From an uncultured Lachnospiraceae bacterium (GTDB lineage: Bacteria; Bacillota; Clostridia; Lachnospirales; Lachnospiraceae): a stretch of 64,000 bases of DNA. Within the stretch, counting starts at the first letter, position 1. The number at the start of each line of letters is the position of its first letter. The notes under the pieces are model-generated. The model made no database searches, was not told the origin of the DNA, and saw only the letters and a list, made by a program, of their open reading frames with translations. Of the stretch, positions 9,721 through 19,179 are shown piece after piece. The stretch is taken from NCBI GenBank assembly GCA_910579325.1, contig CAJTTU010000005.1, positions 1-64,000 of the forward strand, written 5' to 3'. Both the position numbers and the translations under genes were made by a program.

Positions 9721-9740
9721 CCCTTTGTTTTCCTCTTCAA

Positions 9741-11942
9741 TCACATTTCCTCACTGCCTGCGTCCGCCTTCAGCTTCCTGCCTCCGAAAACCAGTCCGTG
9801 CCTTTTCAGAAGGCCCCGGACAGCCCACAATACCGCCGCCAGGGTAACCAGATTACCGATCCAGAAAATCTTTTTTCCCGTAAACTTCAGGTGAATAACC
9901 TGATCCTGGCCCTCGGAAGGAACCCATACCCGAATCCGGTTATTCGTTCCTGTTTCAATCGGAAGCCTCGTTCCGTTCTGATCGAAAGCCCGGTAGCCCG
10001 GATAATTGAAGATGGGGAACTCCACAAACTGGCTTTCCGCTTCACTGGAAAAATGAAGCGTCGCCTCCTTTCCTCTCCGACTGTAATCCGTAACCGCCAC
10101 CTTTTCCTCATCCGAAACACGGGGCCAGGGCGCCAGATCTCCAAAGTCCGTTCCCGCCAGAAGCCCCGTCTGTTCCACTGCCGCCGGCATAACGTCCGCC
10201 GATAACAAACTCCTGCTGCCAGCCTGACGGTCCACAAAAGAGAGCACAATTACCAGCGCCGCCAGGACAGTCAATCCTCCCATATACACTGCATACTTTT
10301 TCAGAAAACCGCTCTCAGACAGCCAGCCTGTCCCGGCCAGCAAAAGCGCCGGAACCCCGATCTCCAGAAAACGCCGGGGATAGCAAATCAGCTTCGTCAA
10401 CTGAGCGACAGGCTTTACCTGTACAAACAGCTGCCAGGGCACGAAGGTCGTAGCCATCAGCGCAAAGCATACGCCCGCCGCCAGCAGTAAGGATAAATAC
10501 TTCCGCCGGCAGTCTCTCTGACCTTCCATCACCATTCCGGACAGGGCAAAAAAAGCGCAGAACAATACGGACAGGCCCGGGTAACCGGCCTGGTTTTCCA
10601 GGGCGGCTTTGTCCAGGTCAAGCTGAAACAAATCCATTACGTACAGCAGCCCGCCGCAGAAATCCACATCCTGCCCCGCCAGGCTGAGTCCTGATCTTAT
10701 ATATGCGGCAAAGGGAATCAGATACCATGCATTAAAAATGAGGACACAGCCCATCGTCTTCAAAAGCTCCATCCATCTTTTCTCCCTGAAAAAGACATCG
10801 ATATAACAAAGTCCCATAAACAGAGAAAACAGCGCCGCGATTACAAGAGTAGGAATATGACACTGGAAAAGACAGCCGTATCCCAGAGCCAGATACCACC
10901 ATTTTTTCCTGTTTCCCGCTAAAAGCTCGTACAAACCGACGGCAATCAGCGGCAGAAAAGCCATGCCAAACAGCTCTCCCAGGTCAGAGCGGTTCCACAG
11001 AACAGATACCCGGTAAAATACCGTCATATAAAGAACTGCGAACAGAAGCGCGGACCTGCGGTTCTGCCCCGACAGCCTTTTCGCTGACATATAGGCAATC
11101 GCCCCGGTTCCCAGATTGATCACAAACAAAAGAGATTTATAACTGGCGGTCAGAGAAACGCCAAACAGCCGCAGAAATACCGCCGGGTAAAAAAACAGAC
11201 CCGGAAGCTGCCCGCCCGGATAACCATATCCGTTCAGCGCAAAAGGATACAGCAGAGCCGGGAACTGTCCGGTTTTCAGAGCATCCTTCATTCCCTCAAT
11301 CCGAAAAGCACAAAACAGCAGATCCGACGCCTCGAATATTCCCGGCCTGAACATGGGTATGCTGACAAAAAAAGCCGACGCCGTAATAATCAGTCCCGCG
11401 AGGATCGTCTCGCCGCCGATCCGTCCGCGATTCAAAAACAGCAGATAATAGAGGAACACCGCCAAAATCGCCATCAGCACGGCCAGATAAAGATAATCGC
11501 AGTTTAACGGTTTTTCACCCGTAATGTCAAATCCCTGTACCGATACCACGCCGCCCGGCGCTTTCTCCACATGAAATGAGACGCCTCCGCCCTCCTGACT
11601 CAGAACCAGCGGAACCGGCATGGAAGTCATCCCTTCGCTGACTGGCAGTTCCACATCCATCACAGTCGTCCCCATCACTTCCGCAGTGACCCGGCTGCCT
11701 GGAACTGAGGAGGCATACATAACCGCAACCATATAAGTACCTTTGTCCAGAAGACATTTTTTGGAGTTCAGAATCCTTCCCTCCATATCCTCTCCCGCCG
11801 TCAGAATACCCCATTCCATACTTCCGACACAGTTCTCCCACTCGCCTTCGCGGCAGGTCAGCGTCCTGTTTTCAGCATTCTGATACGCCACCCCGGCGAT
11901 CAGCAGCACACTGAAAATAATGAACAATATCCTCTGCTTCAT
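9741..11942 (-). CDS. Polytopic membrane protein, YfhO/PTPS-related, divergent paralogue 3 of 3
   Basis: 733 residues with the same architecture as its two downstream neighbours, but more diverged. The outer-loop motif GDDLDYH of the other two reads EASDLLF here, so only one acidic Asp of the presumed GT-C active loop remains in place. The C-terminal segment with GTNNRIRV is kept. The ATG at 11942 has GGAGG upstream. It is translationally coupled or nearly so to the next gene (stop TGA at 9741). It may be a non-catalytic partner or may use another substrate; both are inference from the missing residues. Confidence 0.72.
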   Translation of the reverse strand: MKQRILFIIFSVLLIAGVAYQNAENRTLTCREGEWENCVGSMEWGILTAGEDMEGRILNSKKCLLDKGTYMVAVMYASSVPGSRVTAEVMGTTVMDVELPVSEGMTSMPVPLVLSQEGGGVSFHVEKAPGGVVSVQGFDITGEKPLNCDYLYLAVLMAILAVFLYYLLFLNRGRIGGETILAGLIITASAFFVSIPMFRPGIFEASDLLFCAFRIEGMKDALKTGQFPALLYPFALNGYGYPGGQLPGLFFYPAVFLRLFGVSLTASYKSLLFVINLGTGAIAYMSAKRLSGQNRRSALLFAVLYMTVFYRVSVLWNRSDLGELFGMAFLPLIAVGLYELLAGNRKKWWYLALGYGCLFQCHIPTLVIAALFSLFMGLCYIDVFFREKRWMELLKTMGCVLIFNAWYLIPFAAYIRSGLSLAGQDVDFCGGLLYVMDLFQLDLDKAALENQAGYPGLSVLFCAFFALSGMVMEGQRDCRRKYLSLLLAAGVCFALMATTFVPWQLFVQVKPVAQLTKLICYPRRFLEIGVPALLLAGTGWLSESGFLKKYAVYMGGLTVLAALVIVLSFVDRQAGSRSLLSADVMPAAVEQTGLLAGTDFGDLAPWPRVSDEEKVAVTDYSRRGKEATLHFSSEAESQFVEFPIFNYPGYRAFDQNGTRLPIETGTNNRIRVWVPSEGQDQVIHLKFTGKKIFWIGNLVTLAAVLWAVRGLLKRHGLVFGGRKLKADAGSEEM

Positions 11943-11986
11943 TTTCCCGTATTTCCTCCGCTATCGTTTTGTAACTGCCCTCAATT

Positions 11987-14017
11987 TCATTTCAGGATGG
12001 CGACGCTGAGGTCCGATATCAGCAGCTGCATATTCTCCGTCTCATAAATCCGAAATTCAAACCCCAGGGCATTTTCAGTCAGCGTAAAAGGCATCTCCAC
12101 CGTTACCGGCCCCTGTCCTTCCAGTTCCTTCGCCGTAAACTCCTTCACGCCGTATACCTGTTCTCCGCCGCCCCGGCACACATCTATCACACAGCGTTCT
12201 TCCCCGGTGATCTCGTGAAAATTATCCTTCAGCTCAATCGTCACCTTCGCCAGATATGTGCCCGGAAACAGCTCCGTATAAGGACCGCATACCACGTACC
12301 CCTCGCTGCCGCCGGTGTCAAACACAGTCTTCTCTTCTTCCATCCCGCTCATATTCTTAAGCGTGGCCGACTCTATAAAATCTGTGTACCGATCCTCCGG
12401 TATACGGAAAATCCGGATACCTCCCCCGGTATACCCGAGGCGGGATATCTGCATGGCATATTTCACATTGGCCGCCAGCCCGCCCAGAGCCGTACGGCTG
12501 CTGTCCTTACGGATCGTGCTATATTCTCTGATCAGCTCAAATTCGTCAAATATATGGTTATATATTTCAATCTCCTTCCCAAATTTATCAGGAGAAGAGA
12601 AATATCTGCCCCACACATTGCTGTTCATCACCAGATACTTCCGGTTGCGGTACTCTCCCTTCACCATCAGCCTGCCGTCCCGAATCACAAACTGATCGAA
12701 CAGGGCGACTCCTTCCGTATCCAGAGAATCCACGCCGTCAGATACGGCGTTTTCTCTGGTAATCTGATGTTCCTGACAGTAACGCACGGCCACCTGCTGG
12801 CTGTCGTCCAGCACCTGGCTGAACAGTTCCACGGCCATCAGCGCCGTCATTCCCAGAAAAACCACCGCCATAAACGCCATGACCAGAACAGCCGCCGCCT
12901 TTTTCGCCAAGACGTCCGAAATCCATTTCCGGACAAGCTCTGCCGCCTCCAGAACACCTGCGGAACCGATCATGATAAACGCCGCGAAGATGGGAATCCC
13001 CCACCGGGTCCAGTAAAAATTCAGGCAGCTTAAACATAGCCAGTAGATCAGAAGAAAGCCGATTCCTGCCGCAGACTGCCGTTTCCGTTCCTTTATGATC
13101 ACCGCAGCGCCGAGAACCAGAAAAACCGCAAACTCTTTTCCGACATTCGCCAGAAATGTCCTGACGTAATACACCAGGTTTTTCAGAAAGCCCTGGGCTT
13201 CCATACCCATATGCTCATGATCCGCCTGCCAGAACAAAAATTCAATGACCGCTTCATATTTGATAAACAGCGCCGGAGAACAAAGGAACGTAAACAGTAC
13301 AAAAGCCGCCGCCGCCAACAAACCGTGACCGAAAAATAATCTCCAGCTTTTCTGCCGCAGGCTTTCCATCGAAACCGCAAGGGCGATCCCCAAACATAAC
13401 GCCGCCGCCGAATATTTTACCGTTACGGCCAGCCCCGTAAAAAAACTCATGAGCAGCAGATTTTTCACCGACGCCTGTTCCAGATAGCATACGCCGCACA
13501 GCGTAGCCGCCAGCATAACGCACATCAGCGGAATATCCGCCGAGGCGTACTGGGAATGGATTACGTATACCGGAAAGACTGCCGTAATCAGAGCGGCGAT
13601 CACACCGGAATTTTTCTTAATCTTTTCCATGATCACAAAGATCAATACAATCGAAACCGTGCCGAAAAAAATAGAAACATACCGTGACAGCAGATACAGC
13701 ACGGCCGGATTCTGCTCATAGACCAGCTCCACGGGCATATGCAGCTTTACCGCCGCGTACAGCTTATATAATACCAGGCTCATATACATCATCAGATGTC
13801 CCGGCCACTGAAAGATTTCCTCCGGCGGCAGAAACGTATGCTCCCTGATCATATACATGGCACCGTCCACAATCTGCCACTCGTCCGGGTGCAGTAAAAG
13901 AGGCAGTCCCCAGGCCCGGCCATAGAGGCGCAGCCCGGCGCCCAGCGCCGTGATCAGAATCAGCGCGTAATGCCGCCAGTCCATTTTCTCAAGGATTCTT
14001 CCCATATATTCTTTCAT
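11987..14017 (-). CDS. GT39-type membrane glycosyltransferase (PMT/ArnT-like)
   Basis: 676 residues. The first outer loop carries the HPDEW motif (D45, E46), the acidic pair expected of GT-C transferases of the protein-mannosyltransferase/ArnT superfamily. About ten hydrophobic segments follow up to residue 400, then an extracytoplasmic C-terminal domain. It would transfer a sugar from a polyprenyl-phosphate donor to a lipid or polymer outside the membrane. It starts one base after the stop of the upstream GtrII-type gene, with AGGAG inside that gene, so the two are cotranscribed. Donor and acceptor are unknown. Confidence 0.8.
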   Translation of the reverse strand: MKEYMGRILEKMDWRHYALILITALGAGLRLYGRAWGLPLLLHPDEWQIVDGAMYMIREHTFLPPEEIFQWPGHLMMYMSLVLYKLYAAVKLHMPVELVYEQNPAVLYLLSRYVSIFFGTVSIVLIFVIMEKIKKNSGVIAALITAVFPVYVIHSQYASADIPLMCVMLAATLCGVCYLEQASVKNLLLMSFFTGLAVTVKYSAAALCLGIALAVSMESLRQKSWRLFFGHGLLAAAAFVLFTFLCSPALFIKYEAVIEFLFWQADHEHMGMEAQGFLKNLVYYVRTFLANVGKEFAVFLVLGAAVIIKERKRQSAAGIGFLLIYWLCLSCLNFYWTRWGIPIFAAFIMIGSAGVLEAAELVRKWISDVLAKKAAAVLVMAFMAVVFLGMTALMAVELFSQVLDDSQQVAVRYCQEHQITRENAVSDGVDSLDTEGVALFDQFVIRDGRLMVKGEYRNRKYLVMNSNVWGRYFSSPDKFGKEIEIYNHIFDEFELIREYSTIRKDSSRTALGGLAANVKYAMQISRLGYTGGGIRIFRIPEDRYTDFIESATLKNMSGMEEEKTVFDTGGSEGYVVCGPYTELFPGTYLAKVTIELKDNFHEITGEERCVIDVCRGGGEQVYGVKEFTAKELEGQGPVTVEMPFTLTENALGFEFRIYETENMQLLISDLSVAILK

Positions 14018-14018
14018 A

Positions 14019-15665
14019 TCACTCCTCTTTTCCTGTCTCTGACAGCTTTACCACAGCCACATGATCGATCACCTGTACGGCGTCTGCCGCCGGCCAGAAG
14101 CCCATCTCTTCCACCTGTTCGGAATCAAGCAGTCTCTGATATGTCTCAAAATCCGTCATGGGAAATTTCCATTCCCAGCTATCCGGCACCGGCCACTGGG
14201 GCTGGGAGGAGAAGTCCACTGGCGGAATCTCCACCTCCGGGTGCTCCCTGTAATAGGACAGCTCAACTCCCACAATCTCCGATAAGAACAGCGTCGAATA
14301 AGTATTCCCGGCGCTGAACAGGTCTCTGTGAACCTCCTTGAGCAGCCCCAGTTCCCTGAGGCCGGCCGCTCCCTCATATTCCTCTCTGTCAAACCAGGCC
14401 GTCTGCCCGATCACCATAATAGAGGTAATGTCCCCATGATCCAGCATGTGAATCCGGGTGGCGATTTCCACGCCGATCCCATAAGATCTCTCATAGCACC
14501 GGTGGACATACTGGTAAAACAGATTGGCCGTAATACCGTTGTGCAGGATGATCACCGCCAGAAACAGGGCGGCCGGACTGCTGAATCCGGGTTTTACCCA
14601 CCGGTCAAGCAAAACGGCCGTCAGAATATAGAGCAGACAGATACTCTGCTCCATCCGGGTGCTGTACTGGATTCCCGGCGAGGCGAAGAACCAGATAAAA
14701 GCAGCGAAGGGAATCGCCGCCGCGCCAAGCAAAAACAATCCGCACTCTGTCTTTCTGGCAAACAGCCGGCTTTTTGCCATGGCTGCCACAACCGTCGCTG
14801 TGCAGAGCAGAAGAAACAGCATATTCAGCACGGTATAGACCGTCAGCCCCCGCTCAAAAAAATTCCAGACGGCGAATACGGAAAAAAAGGCTTTCGCCGT
14901 CTCCGAAACAGCATTCAGAAAAAGAGACGGGCCAACCTGCCCTACCGCCGCGATTCCCAGATAAGGGGACGGCTGAACGCCCTGAACAGACATCATAAGC
15001 TTCCAGATTACATAATATGCCGCCGCTCCGGCCCCGTATAACAAAATCTGGTTTCTCATCCAGAACAGGTACTCTCTTCTGGAATAACGGTTTTCCAAAA
15101 GCTCCGCCATAAAATAACACAGCGCCAGAACCAGCGCAAAGGAAAGATATGCCTGATAAATGCCACAGCAGAGCACAATGCTCAGAAAGGACAGAAACAG
15201 GCGGGATTTTTTCTTCTCACCGATCAGGGAAAAACGAACTGCGAACGCCGCCAGCGCCATGGCCATCATATAACCGTCCGCCGTAAATGCAAAATAAAAG
15301 GTCTGGGTCACAGCCGGATATGCCGCCAGAAGCCCGCCGGTCAGCACAAGCAGCACCGGATTCTCCATGCGGAAAATATCCGCGACCAGCGCAGCCGTAA
15401 TCCCGATCCAGAACAGAGAGAGCAGTCCGATCACCCAGGGCAGATCAAAATATGTGCTGAGGCCGCAGGCGGCGGCAAGAAACCATCTGCCAAGCTTGAC
15501 CATGTTCTGACTGCTGTACACATTAAACAGAGAGTCGTGACCCGGCAGCGTGTTGGTAAATTTATAGATGTGAATCAGCAGGCCGATCAGAAACGCCGCG
15601 GCAAACGCCGTCTTCCATTCTTTTTTTATTTTTGTTTGGTAAAACCGAATCAGACCTTCTCCCAT
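14019..15665 (-). CDS. GtrII-type membrane glucosyltransferase family protein
   Basis: 548 residues. The first helix is followed by GHDSLFN in an outer loop, a hallmark of the GtrII family, then about ten hydrophobic segments and a soluble C-terminal domain of roughly 140 residues. GtrII proteins attach glucosyl groups from bactoprenol phosphate to surface polymers. This is the first gene of the leftward island; GT39-type, three paralogues and GT2 follow. The ATG has GGAAGGGG upstream, and an extended -10 promoter candidate lies about 40 bases before it. The likely role is decoration of a cell-wall or capsule glycan; the exact linkage cannot be read. Confidence 0.78.
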   Translation of the reverse strand: MGEGLIRFYQTKIKKEWKTAFAAAFLIGLLIHIYKFTNTLPGHDSLFNVYSSQNMVKLGRWFLAAACGLSTYFDLPWVIGLLSLFWIGITAALVADIFRMENPVLLVLTGGLLAAYPAVTQTFYFAFTADGYMMAMALAAFAVRFSLIGEKKKSRLFLSFLSIVLCCGIYQAYLSFALVLALCYFMAELLENRYSRREYLFWMRNQILLYGAGAAAYYVIWKLMMSVQGVQPSPYLGIAAVGQVGPSLFLNAVSETAKAFFSVFAVWNFFERGLTVYTVLNMLFLLLCTATVVAAMAKSRLFARKTECGLFLLGAAAIPFAAFIWFFASPGIQYSTRMEQSICLLYILTAVLLDRWVKPGFSSPAALFLAVIILHNGITANLFYQYVHRCYERSYGIGVEIATRIHMLDHGDITSIMVIGQTAWFDREEYEGAAGLRELGLLKEVHRDLFSAGNTYSTLFLSEIVGVELSYYREHPEVEIPPVDFSSQPQWPVPDSWEWKFPMTDFETYQRLLDSEQVEEMGFWPAADAVQVIDHVAVVKLSETGKEE

Positions 15666-15703
15666 TTTTCCCCTTCCATATCGTTATTTTCACATTGATT
15701 TAC

Positions 15704-15709
15704 ATTCTA
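15704..15709 (-). promoter_or_regulatory. Extended -10 element for the glycan island
   Basis: On the minus strand, TGTTAGAAT gives a TG-extended -10 (TAGAAT) about 40 bases upstream of the ATG at 15665. I see no good -35 hexamer at 17 bases, so this is a tentative promoter. Confidence 0.4.
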
Positions 15710-15774
15710 ACACAAAATCCCTGGACAGGCCACTATTTCTTAACGGAAAACAAACGGAAAACTGCCGGCTTCTG

Positions 15775-15803
15775 TTGCCAATCCTCCGGATTTATATTAT
15801 ACT
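15775..15803 (+). promoter_or_regulatory. Sigma-A promoter of the DUF4261 gene
   Basis: -35 TTGCCA (15775-15780), 17-base spacer, -10 TATACT (15798-15803). It predicts a leader of about 60 bases before the ATG at 15872. Confidence 0.65.
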
Positions 15804-15871
15804 GAACGTCAGATAAATCTGTCCTGAGTATAAACAGTTTTTAAATTTTCAAAGAAAGTGAGAATCATGAA

Positions 15872-16615
15872 ATGAGCGATGAACATACCCCTTTTCCCCA
15901 AACCCTTTCCGGTCATATCCTTTTATCCACAGATACCTTTGACTGGGATACGTTCCGACTGCAGTTTTTCGACGACTGGCAGACAGAAGTAACCGGGGAA
16001 CCTGTGGAGGACAACCTGATTTTCCAGCTGGGCGAAATCACCGTCACCCTGTCCCTCATCAGAAAAACCGTGCCCGAAGCAATCGAGACGGCGGAAAACA
16101 ACTATCTCTGGATCAATGCCGCAGAGGCTGTCCGGAAACACAGCGCTCATGTAGCCCTGGGTATCATCGGCGCGGACAATCCGCTCCAGCGCCACATTCT
16201 GTTTACGATGACCGCCGCCAGCGCGATGCGCCAGGAAAATGTCATCGGTCTGTATCAGTATCCGGTGACCAGAAAGGCTTCTGATTATATCGATGCCGCC
16301 ATGTCGTTAAAACAGGATAATTTCCCCGTTACAATCTGGGTATTCGCCGGCTTCTACAAAGGGGAGCTGGGCAAGATCTGCTGCTATACCTACGGACTGG
16401 AGCAGTTCGGCAAAGAGGAAGTGGAAATTCTGAACAGCGATGCGGACATGGTGATGATTTATCAGTTTATCTATCAGATTGTCGGGTATCTGATCGCCCA
16501 GAACGGAACGTTAAACGATGGGGAGGCCATCGGATTTTCCAGAGAACGCTCTTACGAAGCGACCCGTTCCCCAGGCGTCGCAATACAGGGAACAACCGTT
16601 AAAATCAGTTTCTGA
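15872..16615 (+). CDS. DUF4261 domain-containing protein
   Basis: 247 residues, cytoplasmic, no signal peptide or membrane helix. The arrangement (an N-terminal beta segment with LSTDTFDWD, a central Ala-rich helical stretch around HVALGIIG, and a C-terminal region with LWVFAGF-like and YGLEQFGKEE strings) fits the DUF4261 family, whose biochemical function is unknown. DUF4261 proteins often stand alone or near toxin-immunity loci; nothing here shows such a partner. It is a single-gene unit with its own promoter and a palindrome 38 bases after the stop. The ribosome site is weak (GTGAG at long spacing). Confidence 0.75.
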   Translation: MSDEHTPFPQTLSGHILLSTDTFDWDTFRLQFFDDWQTEVTGEPVEDNLIFQLGEITVTLSLIRKTVPEAIETAENNYLWINAAEAVRKHSAHVALGIIGADNPLQRHILFTMTAASAMRQENVIGLYQYPVTRKASDYIDAAMSLKQDNFPVTIWVFAGFYKGELGKICCYTYGLEQFGKEEVEILNSDADMVMIYQFIYQIVGYLIAQNGTLNDGEAIGFSRERSYEATRSPGVAIQGTTVKISF

Positions 16616-16652
16616 CGCGCTGTCTTTACGATATGTGTTTTTACGTATAAAT

Positions 16653-16674
16653 GGGGAGCGGATATCCGCTCCCC
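16653..16674. terminator. Bidirectional hairpin between convergent genes
   Basis: Perfect 22-base palindrome with 11-base arms, GGGGAGCGGAT and ATCCGCTCCCC. It lies between the stop of the DUF4261 gene and the stop of the convergent Wzz-like gene. No strong U-tract follows on either strand, so efficiency is uncertain. Confidence 0.5.
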
Positions 16675-16688
16675 CTCATGTTCCGGCC

Positions 16689-17837
16689 TTATTCCACCAC
16701 GGCCACGCCCAAAGGTCTTTTCCTTACGTCATCGATAAAGCACATCTCCTGACTGATTTCTTTCAGCCTGCTCTTTCCGACCTGCTCCACCAGCAAAATC
16801 TCGTCCGCCTGCCTGAACACGGGAAGATCGCCGAGATTCTTCATCAGATTCATGGAAATAATATATTTAACGGAACCGTCTTTTTTCCGCAGATACTCGA
16901 TCAGCGCCTGTACATGACATTCTTCCGCTCCGCCCGTCACCAGAACCGTCTTTTCCTTCAGCCCGTCCGCCAGGTTAAACATCCTGCCATAGATCACGTC
17001 ATAGGCTTCTTCCTTTGTCTGAAAAGCTTTGCCTTTCAGTCGACCGATCAGACCTGCATGCCCCTTTCCCGCTTCCCGCACAGGAATTACGGAAAGCACC
17101 CGCAGTCCATGCATATCTTTCAGTGACGCGGCATCTAACAGCTCTCCGCTGAACAGATATAGCAGACAGAGGATAAATGCCATACCAAAGAAGCCGCCGG
17201 CCAGGCCGACCACTCCAAATTTCACGGCCACACTCATCGGATTGACCACAACCACGACTTCCTGACCGGCGTTTTCCTGTTCTATAGTCTCTAACAGCAC
17301 GGCGGCATTTTTTTCATTCTCCGCCTTTTTACCCTCCAGCATCTTTATTCTGTATTCGGCGGATATCTTTTCCTTCTCGCAGTTTAAGATCAGATACATC
17401 AGCATCGTCTCCCTCATATCCCGCAGTACGTCTCCGTCCCCGGTCGAAATGCTCTGACCGGCCTGCTCATATTCAGCCTGCCGCCTCTTCAGATTTTCCA
17501 GCTGACTCTCGCTGCCCTTGATCACCGCCTGATATTCAGCGATCTTATCATCCAGATCTCTGTTCTTTAACAGCAGATTATAGTACAAACGGGCATTTCC
17601 TCCTAACGTGTTCAGTTCCCTGACTCCGTCCAGCGCCTCCTGTACCATCTGCAGCGTATCATCATCAGCAGCCGCCACTTCTGTCGGTACCTGCTGTCTG
17701 CCTGCCGAGACATATTTTAAACCGCCCAAAGCGGCCATGCACAAAAGCCCCGCCGCAAGAAGCAGCTTCCATCTGCACAGTACATAATATAAGAGATTTC
17801 TGAGATCGATCTCTCTTTCGTATTCCTGTTGCTCCAT
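16689..17837 (-). CDS. Wzz/CpsC-like chain-length regulator fused to a degenerate tyrosine-kinase-like domain
   Basis: 382 residues. Two membrane helices (about 22-45 and 206-230) bracket a helical extracytoplasmic region, and an NP pair (199-200) precedes the second helix, as in Wzz polysaccharide co-polymerases. Beyond the second helix is a cytoplasmic domain of about 150 residues shaped like the BY-kinase fold. Its would-be Walker A reads VTGGAEECH (300-308), lacking the Gly-Lys-Ser/Thr, and there is no Tyr-rich tail. It probably senses or scaffolds polymer export without ATPase activity; this is inference. The ATG has GAGGAAAG just upstream. The gene follows a two-hairpin leader element shared with the HAAS gene at 46950. 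Confidence 0.75.
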   Translation of the reverse strand: MEQQEYEREIDLRNLLYYVLCRWKLLLAAGLLCMAALGGLKYVSAGRQQVPTEVAAADDDTLQMVQEALDGVRELNTLGGNARLYYNLLLKNRDLDDKIAEYQAVIKGSESQLENLKRRQAEYEQAGQSISTGDGDVLRDMRETMLMYLILNCEKEKISAEYRIKMLEGKKAENEKNAAVLLETIEQENAGQEVVVVVNPMSVAVKFGVVGLAGGFFGMAFILCLLYLFSGELLDAASLKDMHGLRVLSVIPVREAGKGHAGLIGRLKGKAFQTKEEAYDVIYGRMFNLADGLKEKTVLVTGGAEECHVQALIEYLRKKDGSVKYIISMNLMKNLGDLPVFRQADEILLVEQVGKSRLKEISQEMCFIDDVRKRPLGVAVVE

Positions 17838-17910
17838 ACTTTCCTCTTTCCTGACGCATACGCCGCGTCATCTATACAGATTTGAAAATTTACGTTCAAA
17901 CGTTCCTCTC
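17838..17910 (-). promoter_or_regulatory. Two-hairpin 5' leader element, copy 1
   Basis: Read on the minus strand, stem 1 pairs TTTGAA with TTCAAA and stem 2 pairs GACGC with GCGTC, followed by GAGGAAAGT and the start codon. A matching element with the same order but different stem bases lies at 46951-47025. Both also read as a short peptide with FQI and DDAA, but in different frames relative to the gene that follows. An RNA or DNA element is therefore more likely than a conserved peptide. Confidence 0.5.
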
Positions 17911-17991
17911 AACATTTCTTATGGTCAGACGTTACCCACTCATTGTAAGAAAGAATCCGGCTGCTGTCAAGTAAATAATCCGGCTGTTCTG

Positions 17992-18417
17992 TCATTCATT
18001 CACCTGAAACCGGCTCCTGATTCTCTCGGCCGCCTCCGTAAATTCTTCCGTTATCAGCCCCTGTTTTGCCTTCTCCATCCGTTCTTTCATCCGCGCCGCC
18101 CGTTTCATATCTCCGGCCTCCTGAAACGCGCGATACAGGGAAGCCGCTTCATAATAGTCTGCGACAGCCTGAAACTCGGAGGTGTCTTTTCTCGTTTTCG
18201 CTGACACGGCCTGATTTCTCGATACCATCGCCAGAACCTCCGGATAATTCCCCGCCGCCATCCACCGCTGCAGATCGCCGTATTCGTTCAAATAAACGCT
18301 GCGTTCCCCGGCAAACCGGACACAGAAGGAAAGTAAATTAAATGCCAGCATTACGCCGAGCGCCAGGACAGCGGCCCGGTACAGCGGGCTTTTCCCTTCA
18401 TTTCCCCTTCTAATCAT
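17992..18417 (-). CDS. Small membrane-anchored protein of unknown function
   Basis: I do not recognise this 141-residue protein. One hydrophobic helix lies near the N-terminus (about 12-32), and the rest is a charged, helical region (LQRWMAAGNYPEV; YYEAASLYRAFQEAGD) resembling tetratricopeptide-like helices. Its ATG overlaps the end of the upstream zinc-ribbon gene by 8 bases and has AAGGAGG, so the two are translationally coupled. They share a helical, Tyr/Glu-rich extracytoplasmic composition and probably act together. Confidence 0.6.
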   Translation of the reverse strand: MIRRGNEGKSPLYRAAVLALGVMLAFNLLSFCVRFAGERSVYLNEYGDLQRWMAAGNYPEVLAMVSRNQAVSAKTRKDTSEFQAVADYYEAASLYRAFQEAGDMKRAARMKERMEKAKQGLITEEFTEAAERIRSRFQVNE

Positions 18418-19162
18418 AGAATCCGATCCTCCTTCCGATCAGCAGCATCAGCTCCTGGCTGGAAATCTGAGAAAGCCGTTCCAGATCCTGTTTCGTCATA
18501 CCGCAATAGGTTTCCAGCATCGCCCGGATTCCGGCCTCCATATCGATCAGCGCCTCTTTATGGCTTCCGGCAAACTGCTCCGGATGATATCCGTTTTCCT
18601 CTCTTGAAAGCTCTTCATAAAACCAGACGACATTTTCCGCCAGCCGTTCCACCAGCTCCCCTTCCGTATAATAGATCTCCTCCACAAAAGGATCGGAAAG
18701 CCACATAATACATTCATAGACCGCCGCATAGTGACGGGCCCCGTTATCCACGGCATAAAATTCCCGCAGCTCGTCCGCCATATACAGATTATTATTGTCG
18801 TAATAGTCTTTTAACTCCCTGTAATTTCCCCCGGCCTCCAGTTCGAACAGTTTCTCCGCGTATTCTTTTGCGTGAAGACTGGCCTGAACGGAGCTCCACC
18901 AGTATTCCAGATCATAGATCGCCCCGTGGCCCGCCAACAGCATCACATTAAACACAACCAACAGTACAAGCACCAGTATCTGACCATGTCTCCTGCTCTG
19001 CCGCCCGGTCTCGTCCATAACGCGGCTTCTGGTCCGGTGAAACGCCCGGTTATATCGTCTCATATCCTCAATATGCTGCCGGGCCTCCTGATTCAGCGCG
19101 CCACAATGAGGACAGTATTCATCCTCAATCGAAAGAGGGCCGCCGCAATATTTACACTTCAT
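18410..19162 (-). CDS. Zinc-ribbon membrane protein of unknown function
   Basis: 250 residues. The N-terminus is a zinc ribbon with C3, C6, C17 and C20 (CKYCGG and CPHCG), followed by a basic stretch, one transmembrane helix (about 62-80), and a largely helical outer domain of about 160 residues. Proteins of this design are common in Lachnospiraceae, with the ribbon in the cytoplasm and the rest outside; the function is unknown. The ATG has AAGGAGCAGGGG upstream. A one-change copy of the dispersed AGTTGCGGAACT motif lies at 19180-19191, 17 bases before the start. It forms an operon with the 141-residue membrane protein. Confidence 0.65.
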   Translation of the reverse strand: MKCKYCGGPLSIEDEYCPHCGALNQEARQHIEDMRRYNRAFHRTRSRVMDETGRQSRRHGQILVLVLLVVFNVMLLAGHGAIYDLEYWWSSVQASLHAKEYAEKLFELEAGGNYRELKDYYDNNNLYMADELREFYAVDNGARHYAAVYECIMWLSDPFVEEIYYTEGELVERLAENVVWFYEELSREENGYHPEQFAGSHKEALIDMEAGIRAMLETYCGMTKQDLERLSQISSQELMLLIGRRIGFYD

Positions 19163-19179
19163 CCCCTGCTCCTTTTATG

